Source of the DNA: Oscillospiraceae bacterium
GTDB lineage: Bacteria; Bacillota; Clostridia; Oscillospirales; Ruminococcaceae
NCBI GenBank assembly: GCA_029098085.1
Contig: JAQXNQ010000402.1
Coordinates: 1-12,767 of the forward strand
Length of the DNA stretch: 12,767 bases
Direction: 5' to 3'
The position numbers and the translations under genes were made by a program. Positions within the stretch are counted from its first letter, which is position 1; each line of letters begins with the position of its first letter. This document shows positions 6,124-12,767 of the stretch, piece by piece. Below the pieces are notes generated by a model that saw only the letters and a program-made list of their open reading frames with translations, was not told the DNA's origin and made no database searches.

Positions 6124-6930
6124 ATGGATCAGCCTCTTTACACCGGCATTTTCGATTCTCATGCCCATTACGACAGCGAACGCTTTGACGAAGACCGGGA
6201 GCAGGTACTGAAGGCTCTGCCGGAAAACGGCGTCTGCGCCGTCATCGATGTGGGCTGTGATCTGCCCTCCTCCCGGGCGGCAGTGAACCTGTCCGAAACC
6301 GTCCCCCACTTTTACGCCGCCGTGGGCTATCATCCCCATGAAGCCGATTCCTTCACCGAAGAGGGCATGGAGGAGATTCTCTCCCTGCTCCGTCGCCCCC
6401 GCACAGTGGCTCTGGGCGAGATCGGCCTGGACTATCACTACGACTTTTCCCCCCGGGAAAAGCAGAAAGAGGTCTTTGACCTTCAGCTGCGGCTGGCCAA
6501 AGAGCTGGACGTGCCGGTGATCATCCATTCCCGCGAAGCCACCCAGGACACGCTGGAGCTGCTTTCCCGCTATCCCGGCCTGCAGGGTGTGATCCACTGC
6601 TTCGGCGGCTCGGCCGAAACCGCCCGGGAGATGCTCAGAATGGGCTTTTACATCGGCTTCACCGGGGTCATCACCTTCTCCAACGCCCGCAAGGTGCTGG
6701 AGGCCTGCGCCGCCGTCCCCGCCGACCGTCTGCTGCTGGAAACCGACTGTCCCTACATGGCGCCGGTTCCCTTCCGGGGCAAGCGGTGCTGGTCGCCGAT
6801 GATCGCCGAAACCGCCCGGCAGGCAGCCCAGCTGCACGACATGGATCCGCAGACCCTGATCGATCAGGCGCGTGAAAATACCTGCCGCCTTTTCCGTATC
6901 CAAAACGCCGAAAATCCCAGCATATTATAA
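6124..6930 (+). CDS. tatD: TatD family metal-dependent hydrolase
   Basis: A 268-residue amidohydrolase-fold enzyme of the TatD/YcfH type; members are Mg2+-dependent 3'-5' DNA/RNA exonucleases or D-aminoacyl-type hydrolases in the cytosol. Metal ligands are visible: HxH in FDSHAHYD (His13, His15), Glu99 in ALGEIGLDY, His135 in VIIHSREA, His158 in VIHCFGG and Asp208 in LLLETDCPY. Length and order of motifs are complete. The frame is open upstream through the end of the GNAT gene, but the ATG at 6124 has AAAGGAGA six bases ahead and starts the conserved N-terminus. It lies 10 nt behind the GNAT stop. In Firmicutes tatD commonly follows metG directly; here a terminator and a GNAT gene come between. 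No terminator is evident after it. Confidence 0.95.
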   Translation: MDQPLYTGIFDSHAHYDSERFDEDREQVLKALPENGVCAVIDVGCDLPSSRAAVNLSETVPHFYAAVGYHPHEADSFTEEGMEEILSLLRRPRTVALGEIGLDYHYDFSPREKQKEVFDLQLRLAKELDVPVIIHSREATQDTLELLSRYPGLQGVIHCFGGSAETAREMLRMGFYIGFTGVITFSNARKVLEACAAVPADRLLLETDCPYMAPVPFRGKRCWSPMIAETARQAAQLHDMDPQTLIDQARENTCRLFRIQNAENPSIL

Positions 6931-6960
6931 TAAACAATATATAAAAAAGATGTTTGGGTA

Positions 6961-6989
6961 TTCCTTTTTTTCACTTATTATGCTATACT
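6961..6989 (+). promoter_or_regulatory. Extended -10 promoter for the AraC-family gene
   Basis: A -10 TATACT (6984-6989) with TATGC in front (TRTGN extension) lies 17 nt after a poor -35 TTCCTT (6961-6966). The whole ATGCTATACT block is identical to that of the DUF1015 promoter. The predicted start is near 6996. Confidence 0.7.
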
Positions 6990-7062
6990 GAAAGCAAGGC
7001 TGAGGAAAAAGCCCGAACCCGGCATGAAAAAAACCGAAATCTGCAGGAAGGATGTGCCGACC

Positions 7063-7869
7063 ATGCTCATCACCACCGACCAGTGCAGCTTTTCCTTTCA
7101 TTGTCTGTCCTCCGGACAGTTTGTGGGAAAGGAAGGCTGGGTGCATCCCCGTCGGCAGCTGGATGCCTATGAAATCCTGTATATGATACAGGGAGAAGCC
7201 TCCATTCAGGAGGAGCTGACCCCCTTTACACTGGAAAAGGGAGATGTGCTGGTGCTGTCACCGGAGCTGGTTCACTTTGGCCTCGCTCCCAGCGAGCAGA
7301 AGGTTTCCTTTTTCTGGATGCATTTCACCACCGACAAGCCGGATCTGCTGGGACTGACGCCCTCCTGCCAGGTGCATGCCGAAAACGACATGCTGCCCAG
7401 CCTGTTCCGGCAGCTGCTGCACCTCTGCAACGACAAGGATTACCCGCCTGAAGCGGCAGATCTGGCGGCGCTGCTCATCGTCACCGAAACGGCTGTCCTG
7501 CAGCAGAACGCCGCTGTACGCCACCGGAAGATTCTCCGGGATATTACCGAATGGGTACGGCTCAATGTCTGCGCTCCCATCACGGCCGCTCAGGTGGGCG
7601 ACAAATTCGGCTACAACAGCGATTACCTGACCGCCCTGTTCAAGGAAAACTTCGGCATGGGCCTGAAGGAGTATATCAACGAGCAGAAGATGAAGCGGGC
7701 GGAGGAATACCTGCTGACCACCGATGCCCCCATCAAGGAGATCGCCTCCCTGCTGGGATTCGGCGACGCCAACCGGTTCATCAAGTATTTCACCTATCAT
7801 CAGGGCATCAGTCCCGCCAGGTTCCGCAGCCAGTATTACAGCACCGGCCCGCGGTCAACGGAAGGTTAA
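7063..7869 (+). CDS. AraC family transcriptional regulator
   Basis: A 268-residue one-component regulator. The N-terminal half is a cupin-type sensing domain: LDAYEILYMIQGEASI (33-48), FTLEKGDVLVLSPELVHFG (55-73) and KVSFFWMHF (80-88). The C-terminal third has the paired AraC helix-turn-helix motifs: ITAAQVGDKFGYNSDYLTALFK (173-194) and PIKEIASLLGFGDANRFIKYF (223-243), followed by GISPARFR. An in-frame ATG at 7024 would add 13 residues but lacks a properly spaced ribosome site. The ATG at 7063 has AGGAAGGA about 10 nt ahead and is preferred. The WMHF segment and overall plan resemble regulators of plant-polysaccharide or oligosaccharide genes. The effector and targets are not shown; the convergent isomerase-like gene is one candidate only by proximity. 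Confidence 0.92.
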   Translation: MLITTDQCSFSFHCLSSGQFVGKEGWVHPRRQLDAYEILYMIQGEASIQEELTPFTLEKGDVLVLSPELVHFGLAPSEQKVSFFWMHFTTDKPDLLGLTPSCQVHAENDMLPSLFRQLLHLCNDKDYPPEAADLAALLIVTETAVLQQNAAVRHRKILRDITEWVRLNVCAPITAAQVGDKFGYNSDYLTALFKENFGMGLKEYINEQKMKRAEEYLLTTDAPIKEIASLLGFGDANRFIKYFTYHQGISPARFRSQYYSTGPRSTEG

Positions 7870-7878
7870 CACAGTGAA

Positions 7879-7923
7879 AACAGCCTCATCGGGATGTATT
7901 TCATTCATCCCGATGAGGCTGTT
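7879..7923. terminator. Bidirectional terminator, perfect 18-bp inverted repeat
   Basis: AACAGCCTCATCGGGATG (7879-7896) and its exact complement (7906-7923) flank a 9-nt loop. It begins 9 nt past the AraC gene stop and ends 3 nt from the stop of the convergent isomerase-like gene. T-rich tails on both sides (TTCTCTTATT on plus, TTTTC on minus) suit termination from either direction. Confidence 0.85.
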
Positions 7924-7926
7924 CTC

Positions 7927-8754
7927 TTATTCCTTCTCCTTCAGCACCGCCAGACTGCGGCGGATGCTGTCAAAGCTGTCCAGAGAAGAATAGTCCTGAT
8001 CCACAATGACGGCCTCCAGCCGCTCAGACCGGGCCGCCAGCGCCAGAAGCTCCTGCACCGGCAGCACACCGCTGCCGATTTCGGTAAAGCAGCGGCGATC
8101 CTGCGCCTTCTCCAGCATCTCCACACTCAGCTGCGGATAGGCCGAAAGGATGCCGTCAAAAATATTCAGCGGCTGCGGGGCCTCTGCCGGATAGTCCTTC
8201 AGATGGAGGAACTGCATCCGGTTCAGGTACTTTTTCATAAAAGCGGCCGGATCCGCGCCGGCCCGGGCGGCCCAGTAGGCGTCCAGCTCAAAGGTCACCA
8301 GCTCCGGGTCGGTATTCTCCAGCATCCATTCCGCCATGGGAATGCCGCAGAGCCGCTGAAACTCCTGAAAATGATTGTGATAGCAGAAGGTCATCCCCCG
8401 CTCCCGGCAGAGGGCGCCCGCCCGGTTGTAGTCATCGCAGCGGCGCAGCAGCTTCCCCGGTACGCCGTAGGGGAAAAAGTCCAGACCGCCGACGATGGTT
8501 TTGCAGCCCACCTCGCTGTAATAATCCAGCTCTTCCTCCAGCGCATCCAGATCCAGCAGGGAAATATGAGCGGCAAGGGGCTTGAGATCCGCCTCCTGCA
8601 GCAGCTCCCGCAGCGCCGGAGCGGACAGCCCCATCCGGCTGCAAAGCTCCACATATTCATATCCCGCAGCCGCCACCTCCCGCAGCGCGGCGGCCGGATC
8701 CTTCGCCAGAGCCTCCCGCACCGTATACAGCTGCAAACCGATCTTAAAAGACAT
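7927..8754 (-). CDS. Sugar phosphate isomerase/epimerase-like TIM barrel protein
   Basis: A 275-residue single-domain protein of the xylose isomerase-like/AP endonuclease 2 fold (COG1082), which includes IolE, hydroxypyruvate isomerase and sugar epimerases. Signatures are IGLQLYTVRE (5-14), AGYEYVEL (30-37), YHNHFQEF (125-132), TFELDAYWAARAG (154-166), FLHLKDYP (182-189) and FTEIGSGVL (223-231). Likely metal or catalytic residues are His126/His128, Glu156/Asp158, His184 and Glu225. The motif set suggests a metal-dependent isomerase or epimerase acting on a free or phosphorylated sugar in the cytosol. The substrate is unknown. The ATG at 8754 has GGGAG 8 nt ahead. It is transcribed divergently from pfkA and converges on an AraC-type regulator, which suggests a role in carbohydrate use. 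Confidence 0.9.
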   Translation of the reverse strand: MSFKIGLQLYTVREALAKDPAAALREVAAAGYEYVELCSRMGLSAPALRELLQEADLKPLAAHISLLDLDALEEELDYYSEVGCKTIVGGLDFFPYGVPGKLLRRCDDYNRAGALCRERGMTFCYHNHFQEFQRLCGIPMAEWMLENTDPELVTFELDAYWAARAGADPAAFMKKYLNRMQFLHLKDYPAEAPQPLNIFDGILSAYPQLSVEMLEKAQDRRCFTEIGSGVLPVQELLALAARSERLEAVIVDQDYSSLDSFDSIRRSLAVLKEKE

Positions 8755-8788
8755 TTCATCTGCTCCCTTCCGAAATCATTCTGCTGAC

Positions 8789-8817
8789 ATTATACCACAG
8801 ATTTCTCCTTTGGAAAA
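8789..8817 (-). promoter_or_regulatory. Promoter of the isomerase-like gene
   Basis: On the minus strand a perfect -10 TATAAT (8794-8789) preceded by TGTGG (TRTGN extension) lies 17 nt from a weak -35 TTTTCC (8817-8812). The block TCTGTGGTATAATG matches the T-box operon promoter (TCTGTGGTATAGTG) in all but one base. Confidence 0.75.
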
Positions 8818-8830
8818 TCCCGGAAAAAAA

Positions 8831-8880
8831 TTTCCCGAAAACGGAAAAAGTGGCCTTCATGCCTGTACCTTTTCCGAAAA
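8831..8880. promoter_or_regulatory. Candidate paired operator between the isomerase-like gene and pfkA
   Basis: Two related palindromes, TTTCCCGAAA (8831-8840) and TTTTCCGAAAA (8870-8880), have centres about 40 bp apart, close to four helical turns. The second lies in the spacer of the pfkA promoter, a usual operator position. The first lies upstream of both promoters' -35 elements. A shared repressor is inference, and the A/T-rich context makes chance occurrence possible. Confidence 0.35.
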
Positions 8881-8892
8881 AAATGCTATAAT
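8864..8892 (+). promoter_or_regulatory. Extended -10 promoter of pfkA
   Basis: A perfect -10 TATAAT (8887-8892) with TGC directly in front lies 17 nt after a poor -35 TGTACC (8864-8869). The predicted start near 8899 leaves a leader of about 60 nt. Confidence 0.75.
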
Positions 8893-8957
8893 AAGGATGC
8901 CTGTACACAGTGCTTTTCAGGACGAACCGTCCTTTATCTGAACAAGGGGGTAATTTT

Positions 8958-10034
8958 ATGGCAACCAGAATCGGCATCCTCACCAGCGGCGGCGACTGCC
9001 CCGGCCTCAACGCCGTCATCCGCGGCGTTGCGAAAGCATCCTACGAGCTGATGGATGATGTGGAAATCATCGGCATCATCGACGGCTACCGCGGCCTTAT
9101 CGAAGGCGAGTACAAGGTCATGAAGCAGTCGGACTTCTCCGGCATTCTCACCCTGGGCGGCACCATCCTCGGCACCTCCCGGCAGCCCTTCAAGCAGATG
9201 CGGGTCATCGGCGAGGACAATGTGGACAAGGTCCGCGCCATGAAGGAAAACTACAAAAAGATGAAGTTGGACTGTCTGCTCATCCTGGGCGGCAACGGCA
9301 CCCACAAGACCGCTGCTCTGCTGGCGGAGGAGGGGCTCAATGTCATCGGCCTGCCCAAGACCATCGACAACGACCTGTACGGCAGCGATGTGACCTTCGG
9401 CTTCCACTCCGCGCTGGACATCGCCACCGAAGCCATTGACCGGCTGCACACCACCGCCGCCAGCCATGGACGCTGCATGGTGGTCGAGCTCATGGGCAAC
9501 AAGACCGGCTGGCTGACCCTGTACGCCGGTGTGGCCGGCGGAGCCGACATCATCCTGCTGCCCGAGATCCCCTTTGAGATGGACAAGGTGGTCAAGGCCG
9601 TCAAGAAGCGGGCTGAAAACGGCAAGGCCTTCTCCATCGTAGCTGTCGCCGAAGGCGCCATGGAGAAGAGCGAACCCAAAAAGCGTAAGGAGCGTCTGGC
9701 TGCCCGCGCAGCCGAAGGCTACTCCACCATCTCCGCCAAGATCGCGGCAGCCATCACCGAAAAGGCCGGCTGCGAGTGCCGCGTTGTCATCCCCGGACAC
9801 CTGCAGCGGGGCGGCGCGCCTTCCGCCTATGACCGGGTGCTTTCCACCCAGTTCGGCGCCTATGCCGCCGGTCTGATCAAGAAAAAGCAGTTCGGCGTCA
9901 CGGTGGCCAAGGTGGGCAACACCATCACCCAGAACAAGCTGTCCGATATCGCAGGCAAAGCCAAGCTGGTCTCGCCCGATGACCAGATGATCGTGGTGGC
10001 CAAGGACATGGGCGTTTCCTTCGGCGACGAATAA
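8958..10034 (+). CDS. pfkA: 6-phosphofructokinase, group III type
   Basis: Phosphorylates fructose 6-phosphate to the 1,6-bisphosphate in glycolysis, in the cytosol. The 358 residues show IGILTSGGDCPGLNAVIRG (5-23), the phosphoryl-donor loop GGNGTHKTA (111-119), PKTIDND (133-139) with catalytic base Asp137, ELMGNKTGWL, and PGHLQRGGAPSAYDR. The donor-site residues are mixed. A Gly at 114 matches ATP-dependent enzymes (GGDG), while Lys134 in PKTIDND matches pyrophosphate-dependent ones (ATP enzymes usually have PGTIDND). The Gly/Lys combination is known from group III ATP-dependent enzymes, so ATP is the likelier donor. Asn113 replaces the usual Mg-binding Asp. An upstream ATG at 8910 is in frame, but the ATG at 8958 has AAGGGGG seven bases ahead and starts the conserved N-terminus. 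Confidence 0.95.
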   Translation: MATRIGILTSGGDCPGLNAVIRGVAKASYELMDDVEIIGIIDGYRGLIEGEYKVMKQSDFSGILTLGGTILGTSRQPFKQMRVIGEDNVDKVRAMKENYKKMKLDCLLILGGNGTHKTAALLAEEGLNVIGLPKTIDNDLYGSDVTFGFHSALDIATEAIDRLHTTAASHGRCMVVELMGNKTGWLTLYAGVAGGADIILLPEIPFEMDKVVKAVKKRAENGKAFSIVAVAEGAMEKSEPKKRKERLAARAAEGYSTISAKIAAAITEKAGCECRVVIPGHLQRGGAPSAYDRVLSTQFGAYAAGLIKKKQFGVTVAKVGNTITQNKLSDIAGKAKLVSPDDQMIVVAKDMGVSFGDE

Positions 10035-10050
10035 CCATCGCAAGCCCCAG

Positions 10051-10076
10051 AGGGCAGCGGAAACCGCTGCCCTTTT
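10051..10076 (+). terminator. Intrinsic terminator after pfkA
   Basis: AGGGCAGCGG (10051-10060) and CCGCTGCCCT (10064-10073) form a perfect 10-bp stem with an AAA loop, followed by TTT. It lies 16 nt past the pfkA stop and 34 nt before the argS start. The short T-run may allow read-through. Confidence 0.85.
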
Positions 10077-10110
10077 ATACTGACCAAATCTCAAAAGGAG
10101 TCTACCATCT

Positions 10111-11871
10111 ATGAATTCCATTACCCAGGTTCTCACCGCTCTCGTATCCGACGCCTTTGCCGCCTGCGGCTATGACGCCGCCCTGGGGACGGTGGGACTG
10201 TCCGACCGGCTGGATCTCTGTCAGTTCCAGTGCAACGGCGCCTTTGCCGGTGCCAGGCTCTATCACAAGGCCCCGCTGATGATCGCGGAGCAGGTGGCCG
10301 GTGTGCTGCGGGAAAATCCCGTCTTTGAAAAGGCTGAAGCCGTGCGGCCCGGCTTCCTCAACCTGACCGTCACCGACTGCTTTCTCCGGGAGCAGGCCCT
10401 CACCCTGATGGCCGATCCCCATTTCGGCATTCCCCAGGCCGAAAAGCCCGAAACCATTGTCCTGGACTACGGCGGGCCCAACGTGGCCAAGCCCCTGCAC
10501 ATCGGACATCTCCGCTCCGCCATCATCGGCGAATCCATCACGCGTCTGGCCCGGGCCAGCGGCCGCACCGTCCTGGGCGATGTGCACCTGGGCGACTGGG
10601 GCCTGCAGATCGGTCTGGTCATCGCCGAGCTTTCGGAGCGCAACCCCGACTGGCGCTGCTTTGCCGACGATTTTGACGCAGAAAAGGACGCCCTGCCCCA
10701 GCTGGACGCCCCCACCCTCAACGAGATCTATCCCTTTGCCAGCAAGCGCAGCAAAACCGACGAAGCCTTCTCCGCCAAGGCCCACGCCTTCACCTATGAG
10801 CTGCAGAGCGGACGGCCCGGATATATCGCCCTGTGGAAGGAGATTCTGCGGGTTTCCATCGCCGACATGAAGCAGAACTATCAGAAGCTGGGGGTGGATT
10901 TCGACCTCTGGTACGGCGAAAGCAATGCAGACAAGTTCATTCCCCGGCTGATGGAGGTTCTCACCGAAAAGGGTCTGCTGCGGGAGAGCGAGGGCGCCAT
11001 GGTGGTGGATGTGGCCGAGGAAACCGACAAGGCCCCCATGCCCCCCGTCATCATCAAAAAATCCGACAATTCCAGCATCTATGCCACCACCGACCTGGCC
11101 ACCATCATCCAGCGGGAGCAGGACTTCCATCCCGATCGGATCTGGTATGTGGTGGACAAGCGGCAGGAGCTGCATTTTACCCAGGTCTTCCGCTGCGCCA
11201 AAAAGGCCGGTCTGGTGCCCGAAACCACCGAGCTGGCGCATCTGGGCTTCGGCACCATGAACGGCAGCGACGGCAAGCCCTACAAGACCCGGGATGGCGG
11301 CGTCATGCGGCTGTCCGACCTGATCGCCACTGTCACCGATGCCGCCCGGGAAAAGCTGACCCAGTCGGACTTTGTCTCGGAGGAGGACTACCGGGAGATC
11401 GCCGAGAAGGTGGGCATCGCCGCCCTGAAGTTCGGTGACCTGATCAATCAGCCCGCCCGGGATTATGTCTTTGAGCTGGACAAGTTCCTCTCCTTTGAGG
11501 GCAAAACCGGCACCTACCTGCTGTACACCATCACCCGCATCAATTCCATCCTGCAGAAGGCCGGCGTCACCGAGGACACCCCCCTCACCCTGTCCGGCAT
11601 CTATACCGAATCCGAGCGGGAGCTGTGGCTGTCGCTGCTGCTCAGCGGCGGCGTCTTCCAGCGGGCATTGGAGGAGCGGTCTCCCAGCTACGTCTGTGAA
11701 AACGCCTACCAGCTGGCCACCCTCTTCTCCCGGTTCTACCATGACAACCACATCATGGCCGAGGAGGACAGCGAAAAGAAGGAGACCTGGCTCTGCCTCT
11801 GCCGCTATCTGCGCGCCATGCTGCTCCGGCATCTGGATGTGCTGGGCATTGAAGCGGTGGAGCATATGTAA
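10111..11871 (+). CDS. argS: Arginyl-tRNA synthetase
   Basis: Charges tRNA-Arg with arginine in the cytosol. At 586 residues it is a full-length bacterial enzyme. The N-terminal additional domain (about 1-100) has LCQFQCNGAFAGAR and PLMIAEQVAGVL. The class I catalytic domain has YGGPNVAKPLHIGHLRSAIIGE with HIGH at 130-133, then GDVHLGDWGLQIG. As is usual for ArgS, the KMSK loop is non-canonical, here GSDGKPYKTRDGGVM (385-399). YATTDLATIIQRE and DKRQELHFTQVF are also typical. The C-terminal DALR-type helical anticodon-binding domain runs from about 460 to the end. The ATG at 10111 has AAAAGGAG about 10 nt ahead. Only 34 nt separate it from the pfkA terminator. A lone TATACT at 10076-10081 without a -35 is the only promoter-like signal, so expression may rely on read-through. 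No T-box is present. Confidence 0.98.
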   Translation: MNSITQVLTALVSDAFAACGYDAALGTVGLSDRLDLCQFQCNGAFAGARLYHKAPLMIAEQVAGVLRENPVFEKAEAVRPGFLNLTVTDCFLREQALTLMADPHFGIPQAEKPETIVLDYGGPNVAKPLHIGHLRSAIIGESITRLARASGRTVLGDVHLGDWGLQIGLVIAELSERNPDWRCFADDFDAEKDALPQLDAPTLNEIYPFASKRSKTDEAFSAKAHAFTYELQSGRPGYIALWKEILRVSIADMKQNYQKLGVDFDLWYGESNADKFIPRLMEVLTEKGLLRESEGAMVVDVAEETDKAPMPPVIIKKSDNSSIYATTDLATIIQREQDFHPDRIWYVVDKRQELHFTQVFRCAKKAGLVPETTELAHLGFGTMNGSDGKPYKTRDGGVMRLSDLIATVTDAAREKLTQSDFVSEEDYREIAEKVGIAALKFGDLINQPARDYVFELDKFLSFEGKTGTYLLYTITRINSILQKAGVTEDTPLTLSGIYTESERELWLSLLLSGGVFQRALEERSPSYVCENAYQLATLFSRFYHDNHIMAEEDSEKKETWLCLCRYLRAMLLRHLDVLGIEAVEHM

Positions 11872-11895
11872 TACACATCCGCCCATATATAACTT

Positions 11896-11931
11896 GAGCG
11901 CAGTCCCGGGCTCCCGGGGCTGCGCTCTGTT
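11896..11931 (+). terminator. Intrinsic terminator after argS
   Basis: GAGCGCAGTCCCGGG (11896-11910) pairs with CCCGGGGCTGCGCTC (11913-11927), with one G-U wobble; the tip must open to a small GCTC-type loop. The TGTTTTT tail follows. It separates argS from the convergent gene on the minus strand. Confidence 0.9.
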
Positions 11932-11943
11932 TTTATGTCCTAT

Positions 11944-12624
11944 TCAAGGGTAAGTCTGCTCCAGCACCGCGCCGTCGTACAACCCGGAAAACCAGAGCTG
12001 TCTGGACGAATCACCGGCGTCAAACAGGATGGCGTCATCCGCCACATCGAACACATAGATATACATTCCATCATCGGTGCGCAGGGTCAGGCGGTCGTTT
12101 TCGAGTTCATAGCTGCCATGTCCCCAGTAGCTGCTGACGGCGGAAAAGGAAAAGGTGAAGGTTCCGTCGTCAAAGAGACTGACTATGGGCTGCACCAGCT
12201 CCTCCGTGTCCCGAAAGGTATAGGAATGGGTCGGCACTGCCACAGCCTGCAGCTGCAGCGTCAGGCTCAGTCCCTCATCATCCGGTATCAGAACAGGAAC
12301 GCCCGTCTCCAGCACCTCTCTGCTGCCGCACCCGGACTGCGTCACCAGCAAGGCTCCGTTTTCCAGCGTCAGAGCATAGTCATAATTGCCCCGATCCCAG
12401 AGGGGATAGGTCTGCCCGCCGGCATAATCCGTCACCACCACATGGGTGTCCACGATGCCGAAGCCATAGGAAACGGTGGCGCAGATTTCCGGTGCGCCAT
12501 CACCGGTGAGATCGGTAAAGTAGACATTCCAGACCGGCATCCCCTGCAGCAGCTGCTCGCTTCTGCCGCCGGTCAACGCCTCCACCGTCCCGGCGCTGCC
12601 GTGAAAGGCCGCGCGGAAGGTCAC
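11944..12624 (-). CDS. C-terminal part of an unrecognised protein, 5' end broken or beyond the window
   Basis: The open frame ends at the TGA at 11946-11944. A GTG at 12624 would give 226 residues, but it has no ribosome site and starts mid-motif (FPGVTFRAAFHG reads as continuous protein). In the same frame an amber codon (12660-12658) lies 12 codons upstream, and the translation beyond it (VRVWFDGFSDESQLPQ) still looks coding for about 20 residues. The core MPVWNVYFTDLTGDGAPEIC...GSGIVD-like stretch (GFGIVDTHVVVTDY) recalls the C-terminal extracellular region of clostridial M56/BlaR1-like or FG-GAP-like proteins. The second half (GTFTFSFSAVSSYWGHGSYELENDRLTLRTDDG) resembles a small lipocalin-like module. 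I cannot name a function. Either it is a pseudogene with a nonsense mutation or the sequence has an error near its end. Confidence 0.6.
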   Translation of the reverse strand: MTFRAAFHGSAGTVEALTGGRSEQLLQGMPVWNVYFTDLTGDGAPEICATVSYGFGIVDTHVVVTDYAGGQTYPLWDRGNYDYALTLENGALLVTQSGCGSREVLETGVPVLIPDDEGLSLTLQLQAVAVPTHSYTFRDTEELVQPIVSLFDDGTFTFSFSAVSSYWGHGSYELENDRLTLRTDDGMYIYVFDVADDAILFDAGDSSRQLWFSGLYDGAVLEQTYP

Positions 12625-12767
12625 ACCCGGAAAGGCTGACAGGGTTGTTTCCAGCGTCTACTGCGGCAGCTGCGACTCATCGCTGAAGCCGTCAAACCAT
12701 ACCCGCACACACCCCACCGCCGCAGCACGCGTGCGTCCGCAAGCGACAGGAGACTAAATCGTAAAGC

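Noticed and set aside
10102..11886. A 594-codon open frame on the minus strand opposite argS
   Set aside because: Antisense shadow of argS with the same composition signature. It has no recognisable motif.
1..12767. CRISPR array, insertion sequence, integrase, prophage gene or tRNA/rRNA gene
   Set aside because: I looked on both strands. There are no regularly spaced repeats, no transposase or integrase motifs, and no tRNA-like cloverleaf. The inverted repeats present are explained as terminators, T-box parts or leader hairpins.

Overview
The window looks like the chromosome of a GC-rich, Gram-positive anaerobe of the Clostridia, most likely an Oscillospirales/Ruminococcaceae-type gut commensal. 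The evidence is indirect. There are strong Shine-Dalgarno sites of the AGGAGG type, and sigma-A promoters with a Gram-positive TRTG extended -10. There is a T-box riboswitch ahead of metG, and a clostridial-type phosphofructokinase with GGNG/PKTIDND signatures. Third codon positions are strongly GC-biased. No species can be named from this alone.

Layout. At the left edge (1-435, minus) is the N-terminal part of a GH5 endoglycosylceramidase-like hydrolase. Its leader contains what looks like the last ~26 codons of a lost GH127-type gene. Next is a DUF1015 protein (754-2028, minus), with its own promoter, a structured ~145 nt leader and a terminator. A divergent small ORF of unknown function (2322-2546, plus) follows. 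The next unit is a methionine-type T-box leader (2603-2898) controlling a GyrI-like effector-binding protein (2926-3444) and methionyl-tRNA synthetase metG (3481-5466). After a strong terminator come a GNAT acetyltransferase (5550-6113) and a TatD-family hydrolase (6124-6930). An AraC-family regulator (7063-7869, plus) converges on a sugar phosphate isomerase/epimerase-like gene (7927-8754, minus) across a perfect 18-bp inverted repeat that can terminate both. The isomerase gene diverges from pfkA (8958-10034, plus). pfkA is followed, after another terminator, by arginyl-tRNA synthetase argS (10111-11871). At the right edge (11944 to the end, minus) is the C-terminal part of a protein of unknown function, whose reading frame is interrupted by an amber codon.

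The content is mostly housekeeping (two aminoacyl-tRNA synthetases, glycolysis, TatD) mixed with carbohydrate-related accessory genes (GH5, AraC regulator, isomerase-like). I found no CRISPR array, insertion sequence, prophage gene, tRNA or rRNA gene, and no clear novel multi-gene system. The points most worth a second look are the GyrI-like gene under the methionine T-box, a pair of TTTCC-GAAA palindromes in the isomerase/pfkA divergent promoter region, the probable GH127 remnant, the intrinsic terminators placed directly ahead of genes that lack strong promoters of their own, and the amber-interrupted gene at the right edge.
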